Below, one piece after another: positions 27,839 through 37,542 of a stretch of DNA of 64,000 nt. The notes below the pieces were generated by a model. The model saw only the letters and a list, made by a program, of their open reading frames with translations, made no database searches and was not told where the DNA came from. The first letter of the stretch is position 1. Each line of letters opens with the position of its first letter. The stretch covers positions 62,001 to 126,000 of the forward strand of contig NZ_BJYJ01000008.1 of NCBI RefSeq assembly GCF_007991455.1, in the 5' to 3' direction. This DNA comes from Chryseobacterium hagamense (GTDB lineage Bacteria > Bacteroidota > Bacteroidia > Flavobacteriales > Weeksellaceae). The translations under genes and the position numbers were made by a program.

Positions 27839-29053
27839 TTATCCTACAATTACGTTATATGCATGTTTTACAGATCTGATAATATATATCAATTGGTCTT
27901 CTGTTAACTGAGGATAAATTGGAAGAGAAATCTCACATTTAAAATTTTGGTATGCTTGTGGGTAATCTTCGATTTTGAAGCCCTTATCTTTGAAAAAAGT
28001 TAACATAGGCATGGGTATGAAATGTACATTAACAGCAACACCTGCTTTTGCAATTTCGTCAATAACTTGATCCCTTTGCTCTTCAGAAATATTTTTTATA
28101 CGTAATGCATACAAATGATAAGAACTTTCTTTACCTTTAACTATTGCTGGAGGTATATTAGCCCATGATTCTTTACTAAATGCCTCATTATAAGTATTGA
28201 ATATTCTTTTACGTTCTTTTAATAACTCAGGATAAATACGCATTTGAGCTAAGCCTATTGCAGCATTAATATCTGCCATATTGATTTTCATTCCAAATCC
28301 TGTAATATCATAACGCCAACCTCCAGCTTTACTTTTAGAAAAAGCATCCTTTGTCTGACAATTTAAGCTCATTTGTCTCAGCTCAGTGTATAGTGATGCA
28401 TTATCAAATGGCTCCGGAAGATTTAGGCAAATTGCACCACCTTCAGCAGTTGTAACATTTTTAACAGCGTGTAATGAAAAAACAGCTACATCTGTTTCAC
28501 TTCCCGTTTTTATTCCATCGGTATAAGTTGCTCCTAATGAATGAGCTGCATCATTCAAGACCAAAATACGTCCTAATTTTTGCTGTATTGATGATGTAGG
28601 ATTAAACAATTTTTTAATATCAGGCTCATTTACTAAATTCATGATTTCATCATAGTCACAAGGAAATCCTGCGATATCTACCGGAAGAATTGCTTTGGTT
28701 TTTGATGTAATAGCATTACGAATGCCCTCAACAGAAATATTAAAATCTTCAGTAGTATCAACCATTACAGGAACTCCTCCTGCATGATATACGGCCAATG
28801 CCGTCGCACTATAAGTATAAGCAGGAACAATTACTTCATCACCTTCTTGCAAACCTAACCAACGAAGCATCATTATAGCACCAGAAGTCCATGAGTTTAC
28901 ACAAAGTACCTCTTTTGCATTACTAAAATTTTTAATTTCTTCTTCAAGAGCTTTTACTTTCGGCCCTGTTGTAATCCATCCAGAGCGAAGTGAATCTACG
29001 ACCTCATTAATAATATCCTCATCAATATAGGGGGGAGAAAATGGTATTTTCAT
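27839..29053 (-). CDS. DegT/DnrJ/EryC1-family PLP aminotransferase (second)
   Basis: A 404-residue aminotransferase: IPFSPPYIDEDIINEVVDSLRSG, LCVNSWTSGAIMMLRWLGL, VLNDAAHSLGATY and the PLP lysine in SLHAVKNVTTAEGGA. It would add an amino group to a nucleotide-linked 4-keto sugar. With the preceding GNAT gene and following PglC-like gene it forms a group like the bacillosamine pathway (dehydratase, aminotransferase, acetyltransferase, transferase). The start is 2 bases after the GNAT stop. Confidence 0.9.
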   Translation of the reverse strand: MKIPFSPPYIDEDIINEVVDSLRSGWITTGPKVKALEEEIKNFSNAKEVLCVNSWTSGAIMMLRWLGLQEGDEVIVPAYTYSATALAVYHAGGVPVMVDTTEDFNISVEGIRNAITSKTKAILPVDIAGFPCDYDEIMNLVNEPDIKKLFNPTSSIQQKLGRILVLNDAAHSLGATYTDGIKTGSETDVAVFSLHAVKNVTTAEGGAICLNLPEPFDNASLYTELRQMSLNCQTKDAFSKSKAGGWRYDITGFGMKINMADINAAIGLAQMRIYPELLKERKRIFNTYNEAFSKESWANIPPAIVKGKESSYHLYALRIKNISEEQRDQVIDEIAKAGVAVNVHFIPMPMLTFFKDKGFKIEDYPQAYQNFKCEISLPIYPQLTEDQLIYIIRSVKHAYNVIVG

Positions 29054-29055
29054 AA

Positions 29056-29640
29056 TTAAATATTTTTGATAAATCTATACATTTTTCTTTTTTGATAACT
29101 TTCAAAAACTTCAAAGACTTCATATCCGCAATCTTTATAAAATTTAACAGCCTTTTCATTATTCTCATAATCTGTTGTAAGTGATATAGGTAATTTTTCC
29201 TTATTGTGAAGAATAATATCTTTTTCAAAATAGTCAAGTAAGGCTTTCCCATATCCCTGTTTATTTGGTAATGTTGCAATACTTAATAACTCTGCACAAG
29301 CAATACTTACTCTTTGTGATGTTTTTGTATTGGTGAAAATTCTTTTTAATGCTTTAGGATTAGTAAAAAAGATATTAACTCCAGATAAAGCAAATCCTAA
29401 AGGATTATTTTGGAGTAATTTTTTAAAAAAATTTCTGTTATCTCTACTTCCAGCTGCAAAACCTTTAATTTCATTATTATCGAGCAATACCAATAATATT
29501 CCTGGTTTGATAAGAAAGGCCTGATAAAATGCTTTAAGAAAAGATTTTCCTAATGTCGTTAGAAAAAAACTTGAAAACCTTCTGTAATGTATATCAACAA
29601 TAGCATCTAAATCTGATATTTCTGCTGATCTAATTTTCAT
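29056..29640 (-). CDS. GNAT-family N-acetyltransferase
   Basis: A 194-residue GNAT protein. The acetyl-CoA pyrophosphate loop is recognisable in LSIATLPNKQGYGKALLDYF, followed by TTDYENNEKAVKFYKDCGYEV. Its place directly before a sugar aminotransferase suggests that it acetylates the new amino group of a UDP-amino sugar, as WecD or PglD do; PglD itself has a different fold. Its start overlaps the end of the upstream glycosyltransferase by 11 bases. Confidence 0.85.
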   Translation of the reverse strand: MKIRSAEISDLDAIVDIHYRRFSSFFLTTLGKSFLKAFYQAFLIKPGILLVLLDNNEIKGFAAGSRDNRNFFKKLLQNNPLGFALSGVNIFFTNPKALKRIFTNTKTSQRVSIACAELLSIATLPNKQGYGKALLDYFEKDIILHNKEKLPISLTTDYENNEKAVKFYKDCGYEVFEVFESYQKRKMYRFIKNI

Positions 29641-30841
29641 TTTCTTCAGAGTTTACAATTAGTTGAGTTATTTTTTTTAAATTCTCTTTTTTAGAAAAAT
29701 GTTTTAAAGAGTAATTTAGTGCATTTCTTCCTTTACTTTTTAATATATTAATATCATATTGAGATACTTTTTGCATGACATTAATAAGTTGCTCAGAATT
29801 TTCTGGTTCTACCACCCAGCCTGCATCTGCCTCTAAAATAGCATTTGCCGTATCACTATCTAAGTCTAAACTTCCTATTATTGGTTTTTCAGAAAGCATG
29901 TAAGCTGGTAATTTTGAAGGTATAGAACTATATGCCGCATTTTTTTTCACTGGAAGTAACATAATATCGGCTAAATATTGAATTTCTGGAACTTTCCCCG
30001 AAGGAACGGGTATAAAATCAATATTTTGCGCATTCAATTGCTTGACCAACTCTTTACAAGCATCTGTTCTTGAACCAGAACCTGCTATTATTAGTTTTGA
30101 ATTTTCAATACCAGCTTTCACGAAAGATTGAATAAGAAATTCTACACCTGCAACAGGTCCATTATTTCCCAAATACATAAATGTAAATGGTAATTTTGTT
30201 CTAACAACATCAGAAACCTGATTTCTGAAATTAATAAATTGTTCCTCGTCCTGCCAGTTATTAATTATGACTAATTTATCTTTGATAATTTGCCTGGTTT
30301 TAGCAAGGTGTATTTTCATATTTTCAGATATACAGATAATTTTATCACTATAACTTAGTACTTTTCTATCTATTGGCATTAACATTTTAACCAAAAATGA
30401 TTTTGCAAAAGGCAACTTTTCAACAAGTGATTCTGGATAAATATCCATTACATGTGTTAATAAAGGTAGTTTATATTTTTTTGCAGCTTTATAGATCAAA
30501 TATTGGCTAAAAATCGGCCATGAATTTTGATAAATAACATCAATTTTTTTATAATTATTTGTAACATACCCTGCACAAAATTGGCCAAAAGAATAACTTT
30601 CTTTCATCCTACCAATAATATCCGAATCCGGACAAGTAAAAGAATTAGCAACAATATGTTTAAATTTTTCATTACTAGTATTGCTTTCAGAAAAATTAAA
30701 ATCTTTAGGTCTTGTAGGAAATGGAGATATTACTGTAACATTATTATAATCTGCTAAATTGTTTGCAATATCATATGACAAGCTTGCCGAAACTACAGGT
30801 TCAGGAGGAAATACTGCTGAGATTATTAATATATTTTTCAT
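29630..30841 (-). CDS. glycosyltransferase, GT4 type (WbuB-like)
   Basis: A 403-residue GT-B transferase. The start MKNILIISAVFPPEPVVSAS with ISPFPTRPKDF is that of WbuB/WcaI-like enzymes, often acting on N-acetylamino sugars. FMYLGNNGPVAGVEFLI opens the donor domain, and LLPVKKNAAYSSIPSKLPAYM is typical of this branch. It probably adds the second sugar of the repeat unit, which is inference. It overlaps the GNAT gene by 11 bases. Confidence 0.85.
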   Translation of the reverse strand: MKNILIISAVFPPEPVVSASLSYDIANNLADYNNVTVISPFPTRPKDFNFSESNTSNEKFKHIVANSFTCPDSDIIGRMKESYSFGQFCAGYVTNNYKKIDVIYQNSWPIFSQYLIYKAAKKYKLPLLTHVMDIYPESLVEKLPFAKSFLVKMLMPIDRKVLSYSDKIICISENMKIHLAKTRQIIKDKLVIINNWQDEEQFINFRNQVSDVVRTKLPFTFMYLGNNGPVAGVEFLIQSFVKAGIENSKLIIAGSGSRTDACKELVKQLNAQNIDFIPVPSGKVPEIQYLADIMLLPVKKNAAYSSIPSKLPAYMLSEKPIIGSLDLDSDTANAILEADAGWVVEPENSEQLINVMQKVSQYDINILKSKGRNALNYSLKHFSKKENLKKITQLIVNSEENEN

Positions 30842-30920
30842 AAAAAGACAATATTTTTAATTCCTTAGTTGCATCATTAAAAAAACAACTATTGTAATAG
30901 TGATTTTAATATTTATTATT

Positions 30921-31976
30921 TTAGTGACTAAAAAAAGTTTCAGCGATAATATCCCATGATTTAGGAAATTTTTTCACAACATCTTTATAGCTAGGAAGTG
31001 AACCTACAGTATAATCACAAATAAACTTATCTAAAGCCGAAACGAAAGAAGTGGGTGAATAAGGTTCAAAATAATAAGCAGTGTCTTCACATATCCATTG
31101 TGAATAATCATATTTTACTGTAATAATTGGTAATTCTAAAAATATTGCTTCTACTAAGGGTAAACCATAACTTTCCATAGATGACATAAACAAAAGTGCA
31201 TCAACTTTTTTGTAATATAAATTCATTTCATCCGAAGAAAGTTTTCCTAAATTCTTTAAAAAAGAAATTGATTCAAATTGTTTGAAGTGTTCTTCCTCAA
31301 GTGTTAACCATATTTCAATATTCGAAAAATCAATTGAGTTAGATTCGATATAAGAATTTAATGAAATAATAAATTCATGTTTTTTATGAGGATAATAAGC
31401 TGCGGGATAGAACAAGATTATTTTATCTTTACCAATATTCCTCTTAAATTTATTTGCATTTTCTACCAACCAATTAGGAACTGGTTGCGGAGAAATAATT
31501 AATTTATCTTTAATAGCAGGATAAGATTTCATCAAATCATTAGCCATTGCACCTGTTTGAACAATTATAGTACTTGCAAATTTGTTATTTATAGAAAATA
31601 AAAAGCGATTTATACGGAAACCTAAACTTTTACTTGAATTAGAATTAATTTTTGGATATACTAAATTAGGCTGATGAACCAGAACCACTTGATTTTTAAT
31701 TCCTCTCAAAGGTATATCACCTAGAACTATCGTTTTCTCATTATAAAATAAGAAATTAGAAAAAAAACACTCTATTAATCTAGAAATGCTATTAGGTAAA
31801 AACCTGTTATACCTAATAACATGACCTTTTTCTGGTAAATATTTGGAAAGTAACCCTGTAGTTGGCAAATATATATTTGAGTTATCTAAGAAACCTAATG
31901 AAGAACTTGCATCTAAGAAAGATTTTACTACTTGTGATGCACCAAGCCCATGAATATTAGTTGCATGTATCTGCAT
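30921..31976 (-). CDS. glycosyltransferase, GT4 type
   Basis: A 351-residue protein, AT-rich. The N-terminal half is divergent (IHATNIHGLGASQVVKSFL). The donor half has FYPAAYYPHKKHEFI and SSMESYGLPLVEAIFLELPII, the GT4 signature region. Specificity is unknown. It lies 3 bases downstream of the next glycosyltransferase in the same run. Confidence 0.78.
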   Translation of the reverse strand: MQIHATNIHGLGASQVVKSFLDASSSLGFLDNSNIYLPTTGLLSKYLPEKGHVIRYNRFLPNSISRLIECFFSNFLFYNEKTIVLGDIPLRGIKNQVVLVHQPNLVYPKINSNSSKSLGFRINRFLFSINNKFASTIIVQTGAMANDLMKSYPAIKDKLIISPQPVPNWLVENANKFKRNIGKDKIILFYPAAYYPHKKHEFIISLNSYIESNSIDFSNIEIWLTLEEEHFKQFESISFLKNLGKLSSDEMNLYYKKVDALLFMSSMESYGLPLVEAIFLELPIITVKYDYSQWICEDTAYYFEPYSPTSFVSALDKFICDYTVGSLPSYKDVVKKFPKSWDIIAETFFSH

Positions 31977-31979
31977 TTT

Positions 31980-33089
31980 TTAATTTTTAACTTTATTATT
32001 TACCATATTAAATAAAACAAGATGCTCTCTAACCATTTCTTCAATGGTATATTTTCTTGCAATATTTAAAGATATTTTTTTCATTATTTCTAAATCTTCT
32101 GATAAAATATTTTTAATTGCTTGTGCTAATAAATAAGAATCTTCAGCCTCTACAATTAAACCATTTTTTCCTTGATTAATTAAACTAAAAGCACTTCCTA
32201 CATTATAAGTAGTAATAATAGGTAAAGCATTACCTATTGCTTCATTTAAAACTAAACCCCAAATATCCTCTCTACTAGGAAAAACAAATAAATCAGCAAT
32301 TTTTAAATACTTTAAAACTACATCTTTAGATTGTTTACCTAAAAAATTTACTTTATTTGGAATATTAGGATTCTGCATTATAATTTTTAAACTTTCAAGC
32401 TCTGTGCCCGTTCCAATAATCAGAACTTCAATACTAGGATCATTTAAAAACTCTAAGGATTTTAATAAAGTATCAACGCCTTTTCTATGTACCAATTGTC
32501 CAACAAATATTAAATATCTAACATCTTTTTTTAAATCTAGCTGATTTCTTAATTGATTTACTTCTTGTTTAGTTAGCGGACTATCTAAAACTTCATTTTC
32601 ATGAAGAGATGAGAAAGAATATTCGGAAATGTGATTCGAAATCGCACCATAATAAATTAATGTTTTAGAAGTATTTATTCCACTAGACAACCAATACTTA
32701 GCAGAGCTAATTAAAATTTTCTTAAAATTAGTTTTAAAAAATCCTTCAGTAATAAACCCCCCATCTGAATTAAGAATAAATTCTTTTCTAAAAAAAATGC
32801 AATAAAATATTGTGAAAATTTCAGGCAATAAAGAATATCCTCCCACAACTAAAATATCATTTTTATGAGATCTTAGCAACTTAAAAAGTGTAAAAATCCC
32901 TTTTAATTTAGAGTTTTCAAATAAAAAAGTGTGGTCAAAATTATTCACTTTATCATCTTTTTTCCAAGGAGAGTTATCCATACTCTTATTATAAAAAACG
33001 ACCTTTAAATCAATATTTTTAGACAATTCATTAAAGAAATCAACTCTGTAAGGGGATGGGATATATGTTAAATAAATAACTTTTTTCAT
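31980..33089 (-). CDS. glycosyltransferase, GT4 type
   Basis: A 369-residue GT-B transferase: VIYLTYIPSPYRVDFFNEL at the start, FVGQLVHRKGVDTLL opening the donor half, and FPSREDIWGLVLNEAIGNALPII at the catalytic region. The opening recalls transferases acting on fucose- or galactose-containing acceptors, but that is weak. It is the first gene after a 286-base gap with a promoter element and gene remains, so it may begin a sub-operon. Confidence 0.83.
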   Translation of the reverse strand: MKKVIYLTYIPSPYRVDFFNELSKNIDLKVVFYNKSMDNSPWKKDDKVNNFDHTFLFENSKLKGIFTLFKLLRSHKNDILVVGGYSLLPEIFTIFYCIFFRKEFILNSDGGFITEGFFKTNFKKILISSAKYWLSSGINTSKTLIYYGAISNHISEYSFSSLHENEVLDSPLTKQEVNQLRNQLDLKKDVRYLIFVGQLVHRKGVDTLLKSLEFLNDPSIEVLIIGTGTELESLKIIMQNPNIPNKVNFLGKQSKDVVLKYLKIADLFVFPSREDIWGLVLNEAIGNALPIITTYNVGSAFSLINQGKNGLIVEAEDSYLLAQAIKNILSEDLEIMKKISLNIARKYTIEEMVREHLVLFNMVNNKVKN

Positions 33090-33096
33090 TTTACTC

Positions 33097-33228
33097 TTAA
33101 TTACACAAATATAGATTCCTTATGACCTTAGCAGTAACTCCTGCAGCAATTGTATTTTCATAAGATTCTTGTTTACAATGATGACTTTCTTAATAATACA
33201 ACTAAGTTTCTACCCAACAATTATCTAT
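33097..33228 (-). pseudogene. remains of a hexapeptide-repeat acyltransferase
   Basis: No intact frame exists, but on the minus strand, with frame changes, pieces read DNCWV, then GRNLVVLL, then VIIVNK, then ESYENTIAAGVTAKVIRNL and a stop at 33097-33099. The order and wording match the C-terminus of WbbJ/maltose-acetyltransferase-type proteins (usual ending NTIAAGVPAKVI). I read this as a decayed O-acetyltransferase gene left in the cluster. At least two frameshifts and in-frame stops separate the pieces. The N-terminal part is missing. Confidence 0.6.
33106..33113 (-). promoter_or_regulatory. -7-like element inside the AT-rich block
   Basis: TATATTTG on the minus strand, 16 bases before the glycosyltransferase ATG at 33089. 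It overlaps the last codons of the decayed acyltransferase, so it may have arisen by chance in AT-rich DNA. Confidence 0.35.
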
Positions 33229-33375
33229 TCAATTTTTTTATATAAAATTATGTGCAGAATAAATATAATATTTACTCTTAATAATGCCTAACACATCTAT
33301 ATTTTCAAAATTTAAACAATTATTATTTATTTTATACAATGTTAATTAGTAGCGATCACAAAAATTTTTATTTTT

Positions 33376-34461
33376 TTATTTAGAAGAATTATTTTTCCTA
33401 AGCTCATCGTTCAACACTTTTAAATTTTCTTTTCCATATCTTCTATCAGGTTCCATGTAATTACCTTCTCCCCATTCATTCCAAGATTTTACGATTATTA
33501 GTTTCTCATCTTTCGGCTTTTTTACAACAACATCTAATGCTCTACGTATAACTTTTCTAAAATATTCAGGTCTGGAATCATGTAAAATAATACCTTTACC
33601 TGCGGATCTAGGAGAATGATCCCAATTTGGTGCTACGACAGGAATTATATTATTATTTTTACATGTATCACTAACCATGTAATCAACAGCATCTTTATAA
33701 AGAAAGACAGTAGGACGTTTAATTATTTCTCTAAAAAACCAATAGTAAATTTTTTGGTAAGTTGATTTGTGATGATGAATATTAAAAACATCATCATTAT
33801 AGGTTGCATCAAAACCTAAATCCATTAATTTTTTATAATTTCTTGAATCTGCATCTTTTGCTATAAAATGAAAACCATTTAGTCCATTTTCTTTAGCTAA
33901 TCGTCTCCAAACGTTCATAAACTGTACTATTTCCTCGGAACCAAGAGGATTGAAGATAAAAAAGATAATATTTCCATTAACTTTCAAATATCTCTCATCT
34001 TTGAAGGCGGTTAATAAAGACTCAAAATGCATTTTATAATCCTCTTCGCCTAAATATTTTTGTTCAATTAAAACTTCAGATGTTCCTTTGGAGTCCCAAG
34101 TCTTTCGTTCCCAAGAATGATTAGCCCAAGCTAAACAAAATGGGAAATCTGGTTTCTTTGATTTCAATACTTCCTCAAAAGGTTTTTCTAAAAGTCTTTT
34201 ACCATTTCCGAACCAATAATGCCAATAGCAAAAACCCTCAATTCCGTGTTCTTTAGCAAGTTTTGCTTGCTCAATCCTTGTTTCTTCAAGTCTCAAGTCA
34301 TAAAATCCCAAGTCAGCGGGGATATTTGGCTGGTAATGGTTTTTAAAAAGAGGTCTTGCCTTTGCCACATTTTCCCATTCTGTAAACCCTTCTCCCCACC
34401 ATTCATTATTTTCTTTAATTGGATGATATTGAGGTAAATAAAATGCTATAAATCTTGCCAT
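33376..34461 (-). CDS. WbsX-like glycosyltransferase / GH99-like protein
   Basis: A 361-residue protein with the WbsX family opening ARFIAFYLPQYHPIKENNEWWG and GFTEWENVAKARPLF. GIEGFCYWHYWFGNG, CLAWANHSW and a C-terminal SWNEWGEGNYMEPD follow. The family has a TIM-barrel fold related to GH99 and is found in O-antigen and capsule loci. Whether members transfer or cleave sugars is not settled. It lies 1 base after the Wzy-like gene. Confidence 0.88.
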   Translation of the reverse strand: MARFIAFYLPQYHPIKENNEWWGEGFTEWENVAKARPLFKNHYQPNIPADLGFYDLRLEETRIEQAKLAKEHGIEGFCYWHYWFGNGKRLLEKPFEEVLKSKKPDFPFCLAWANHSWERKTWDSKGTSEVLIEQKYLGEEDYKMHFESLLTAFKDERYLKVNGNIIFFIFNPLGSEEIVQFMNVWRRLAKENGLNGFHFIAKDADSRNYKKLMDLGFDATYNDDVFNIHHHKSTYQKIYYWFFREIIKRPTVFLYKDAVDYMVSDTCKNNNIIPVVAPNWDHSPRSAGKGIILHDSRPEYFRKVIRRALDVVVKKPKDEKLIIVKSWNEWGEGNYMEPDRRYGKENLKVLNDELRKNNSSK

Positions 34462-34462
34462 G

Positions 34463-35674
34463 TTATTCTAAAATATTTATTAGTTTAAAAAGTCCGTATA
34501 TAATGAAAATTATTACCCAGCCAAGATAATAACCAATCCCAACAACAAAGACCCCATTAATTAGAAAAGTTAAATAATATACATAAATCATTAAATCTGC
34601 CATATCTATTTTTTTTTTGTACTTAAATACTAAAGATATTAAGAATGGAAAAAAGATGGCTATTATAAATGTAAAAAACGGACCAAAATCTAAATACAAA
34701 CTTCCAACAAATGTATAAAACTTAGTTTCAAAATGAGTTCCCAACAAGTTATCAATCCCAACTTTTAAAATTTCTTCATTCCCCAATAAATAATCTCCCC
34801 AAAGAAACTCTCTTATCGTATCTGTCAATCCATCTGCAAAAGTTAACATCGAATGTCCAAAATAAAACAGCAATGAACTTTCGGCATCATCAGAAAGTCC
34901 ACCAGAAATATTTTCACCAAATCTACTTTTAGTAACACTTATAGAATAAACTAAAAAAAGCACAAGAAAAGCCAAAGAAGAAATCCTAATGATTTTATTA
35001 GTTTTTTTGGTTATTTTTCTTTTAAACACAAAATAAGACACTAAAAATTGAATAACAAGAACAACAACTAATCCTCTAGAAGCCACGGATATAATTGTGA
35101 TAAAACTAGGTAATAATATTGCAAATAATAATAAAAAAATAGTAACCTTATTACTTTTCACTTTTGTTTCTGTAAGCAAATAGAAAAAAAACAGAATTGC
35201 CGTTGGCTGTAAAAAACCAGAAAATATTTTTGCAAATCTTTCTAATTGATTTTGATACAATACCATATCACCTGAATATACATCATTGCGCACAAGACTC
35301 CACTCGCCTCTAAATATCGTATCAATTGCTGAATTATATCCGTAATAAAGTATAACGAAAGCTGAAATTATATAGACATAAATAAATAGATTATATATAG
35401 AACTATTTTGTATTTGTACTTTCTCAATAAGCAAACTGTTTTTAAAAAAAAAGGGTCTAAAAAATAATATATTTACAATAAAAAGATATATTAATGGAAA
35501 AATACTTAGACCTATCCAATCATTAGGATTGGAAATATAATTAAAGACACATACTAAGGCAATCGCTGAGTATACAAACAATAATATAAAACCATTATCA
35601 ACTGATTTATACCTTTTCCAATAAAAAATAATTGTGAAAAAGTACATTATAAAGTTTAATATTACTTCAAGCAT
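34463..35674 (-). CDS. Wzy-like polymerase (second)
   Basis: A 403-residue polytopic protein with about 11 or 12 membrane segments (YFFTIIFYWKRY, FVYSAIALVCVFNYI and others) and a hydrophilic loop with DDAESSLLFYFGHSMLTFADG. This resembles O-antigen polymerases of the oligosaccharide repeat unit type. The call rests on topology and on its place between glycosyltransferases and a flippase. It differs in sequence from the one at 19.4 kb. Confidence 0.75.
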   Translation of the reverse strand: MLEVILNFIMYFFTIIFYWKRYKSVDNGFILLFVYSAIALVCVFNYISNPNDWIGLSIFPLIYLFIVNILFFRPFFFKNSLLIEKVQIQNSSIYNLFIYVYIISAFVILYYGYNSAIDTIFRGEWSLVRNDVYSGDMVLYQNQLERFAKIFSGFLQPTAILFFFYLLTETKVKSNKVTIFLLLFAILLPSFITIISVASRGLVVVLVIQFLVSYFVFKRKITKKTNKIIRISSLAFLVLFLVYSISVTKSRFGENISGGLSDDAESSLLFYFGHSMLTFADGLTDTIREFLWGDYLLGNEEILKVGIDNLLGTHFETKFYTFVGSLYLDFGPFFTFIIAIFFPFLISLVFKYKKKIDMADLMIYVYYLTFLINGVFVVGIGYYLGWVIIFIIYGLFKLINILE

Positions 35675-35725
35675 TTCAAAATATAATTTACTAAATTAAA
35701 ACCACATTAAATATAATTAATTACA

Positions 35726-36571
35726 TCAGTATCTTTTTGTCCTATTGTTTACTATTCCTGCAAAAAAACCCAAAAAGATTGAAAAAATTTTTGAAAATTT
35801 ATCTTTTTCAAGTAATAATATTTTAACCGCTTTACCGAAAATATAAGATTTAAGTATAATTTTCTTAAAATCAGCATCAACCTCTTTTGGATAATCGCGC
35901 CACAATAGGATACAATTTCTAGCCAAAAAATATAATCTTTTAGCTGAATAACTATTATTTTGAATATTAAAGCCAAAAAACTTGGAATTTACTAAAACTC
36001 CATAGTTTTGTTTCATGCTGGCACAATTTATCTTTATTATATTAATACTATTCTTTTTCGCTTCAAAACTAAATGCATAATCTACACAATCAACGCTATA
36101 TGTTTCATTAAATAATCCGATTTTGATAAGTGTATATTTACTAAATACAGCTCCCGAAGTAATACACATATTAACGATTGTAAATGGGTTTACAGAGTTT
36201 AATTCACGATTAATATTTGGACTAAAAATTAAGTCTTGATTAAATTCAAGAATTTGTTCTTTATAATATTCGAAATTTTCCCATATACTATCCTGATCCA
36301 TTGTTAACAAATGAGTGAATTTTTCATTTCCTGAGAGCAACATTTCCCGAGCAATATTTAATGGATGAGCAATCCCTTCATTATCTTCATTACCCATAAA
36401 TATTATCTTAGAATTAAAATTGTTATTTGCAAATGGGGAAATTTCAGATTCTATGATAGGTGAATTTTTCCAAATTATTAGTTTATCAACGTAGTCAACA
36501 TATTGATTTATATTATAACAAAGTTCTTCGACATTTGGATAATAACAAACGACTATTCCAAGAATTTTCAT
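35726..36571 (-). CDS. glycosyltransferase, GT2 type
   Basis: A 281-residue GT-A protein: KILGIVVCYYPNVEELCYNI, YVDKLIIWKNSP and LLTMDQDSIW, with DQD as the metal-binding DxD. The pattern resembles rhamnosyltransferases of O-antigen loci (WfgF-like). The gene is very AT-rich. It starts 2 bases after the stop of the next GT2 gene. Confidence 0.82.
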   Translation of the reverse strand: MKILGIVVCYYPNVEELCYNINQYVDYVDKLIIWKNSPIIESEISPFANNNFNSKIIFMGNEDNEGIAHPLNIAREMLLSGNEKFTHLLTMDQDSIWENFEYYKEQILEFNQDLIFSPNINRELNSVNPFTIVNMCITSGAVFSKYTLIKIGLFNETYSVDCVDYAFSFEAKKNSINIIKINCASMKQNYGVLVNSKFFGFNIQNNSYSAKRLYFLARNCILLWRDYPKEVDADFKKIILKSYIFGKAVKILLLEKDKFSKIFSIFLGFFAGIVNNRTKRY

Positions 36572-36573
36572 AA

Positions 36574-37530
36574 TTACTTCAAGATCTTATATAATGTAAT
36601 GATATTCTTAAAGCCTAACTTCTTTAATAAGTAAAGTTTTACAATATTTCTACTTGACATCTTACTTCGCAACAAATGGGATAATGTATAGTCATAATTT
36701 TCAAACTTTACTATAAATTCATTAAAATCAGCACTTGAAAACTCTAATGAAGCATAAATAATTGCCAAATGACATACAATATATTTTTCTAAAAATAATT
36801 GTTTATTATCATTTAAACTGTAACAAAAATCCAACTGTTTTTTATGTGTCTTTAAAATATCGTTCCAGTTACCTAATGATTTTTTCTTTGTCATTATTGA
36901 ATTTTCTCTATTTCTATAATAATAAATTCCAACATTTGATAAATACAATTTTTTAATTGATTGTATAATATCTGGTAAAATATAACCATCTTCATAAATA
37001 GACCCTTCTGGATAACGAATAGTATTAAAAATTTTTTTTTTATAAATGTTTAACCATGCAGCACCAATATAATTCATTGAAAGCAAATAATTAAAAATAC
37101 TATCCTTATCCTGTAATAATTGAGGTATATTTTTAACAATTCTGTTTTTATTACCGTCATAATGGCAAACTTGTAGAACAAGCATATCTACATCGTTATT
37201 TTCATTGAGATATTCCATATTTTTTAAGTAGTAATCTTCTGAGATGAAATCATCACTATCAATAAAAGATAGGTATTCTCCTCTAGCAATTTCTATCCCT
37301 GAGTTACGTGCACTACTGAGACCTCCGTTAACTTTATGAATAACTTTTATTCTATTATCTAAGAGTGCATAATTATCACAAATTTCACCGCAATTATCTG
37401 GTGAGCCATCATTAACCAATATAAGCTCAAAATCATTAAAATCTTGATTTAAAATACTGTCAATGCATTCTTTCAAATACATTTCTACGTTATAAATTGG
37501 AACAATAATCGATAAAATTGGTAAGTTCAT
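36574..37530 (-). CDS. glycosyltransferase, GT2 type
   Basis: A 318-residue GT-A transferase with all family motifs: LSIIVPIYNVEMYLKECIDSI, LILVNDGSPDNCGEICD, NGGLSSARNSGIEIARGEYL and FIDSDDFI (DxD). It is close to EpsJ/CapH-like enzymes. Specificity is unknown. It lies 12 bases after the flippase gene and is AT-rich. Confidence 0.88.
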   Translation of the reverse strand: MNLPILSIIVPIYNVEMYLKECIDSILNQDFNDFELILVNDGSPDNCGEICDNYALLDNRIKVIHKVNGGLSSARNSGIEIARGEYLSFIDSDDFISEDYYLKNMEYLNENNDVDMLVLQVCHYDGNKNRIVKNIPQLLQDKDSIFNYLLSMNYIGAAWLNIYKKKIFNTIRYPEGSIYEDGYILPDIIQSIKKLYLSNVGIYYYRNRENSIMTKKKSLGNWNDILKTHKKQLDFCYSLNDNKQLFLEKYIVCHLAIIYASLEFSSADFNEFIVKFENYDYTLSHLLRSKMSSRNIVKLYLLKKLGFKNIITLYKILK

Positions 37531-37542
37531 AACTAAAAAGAT

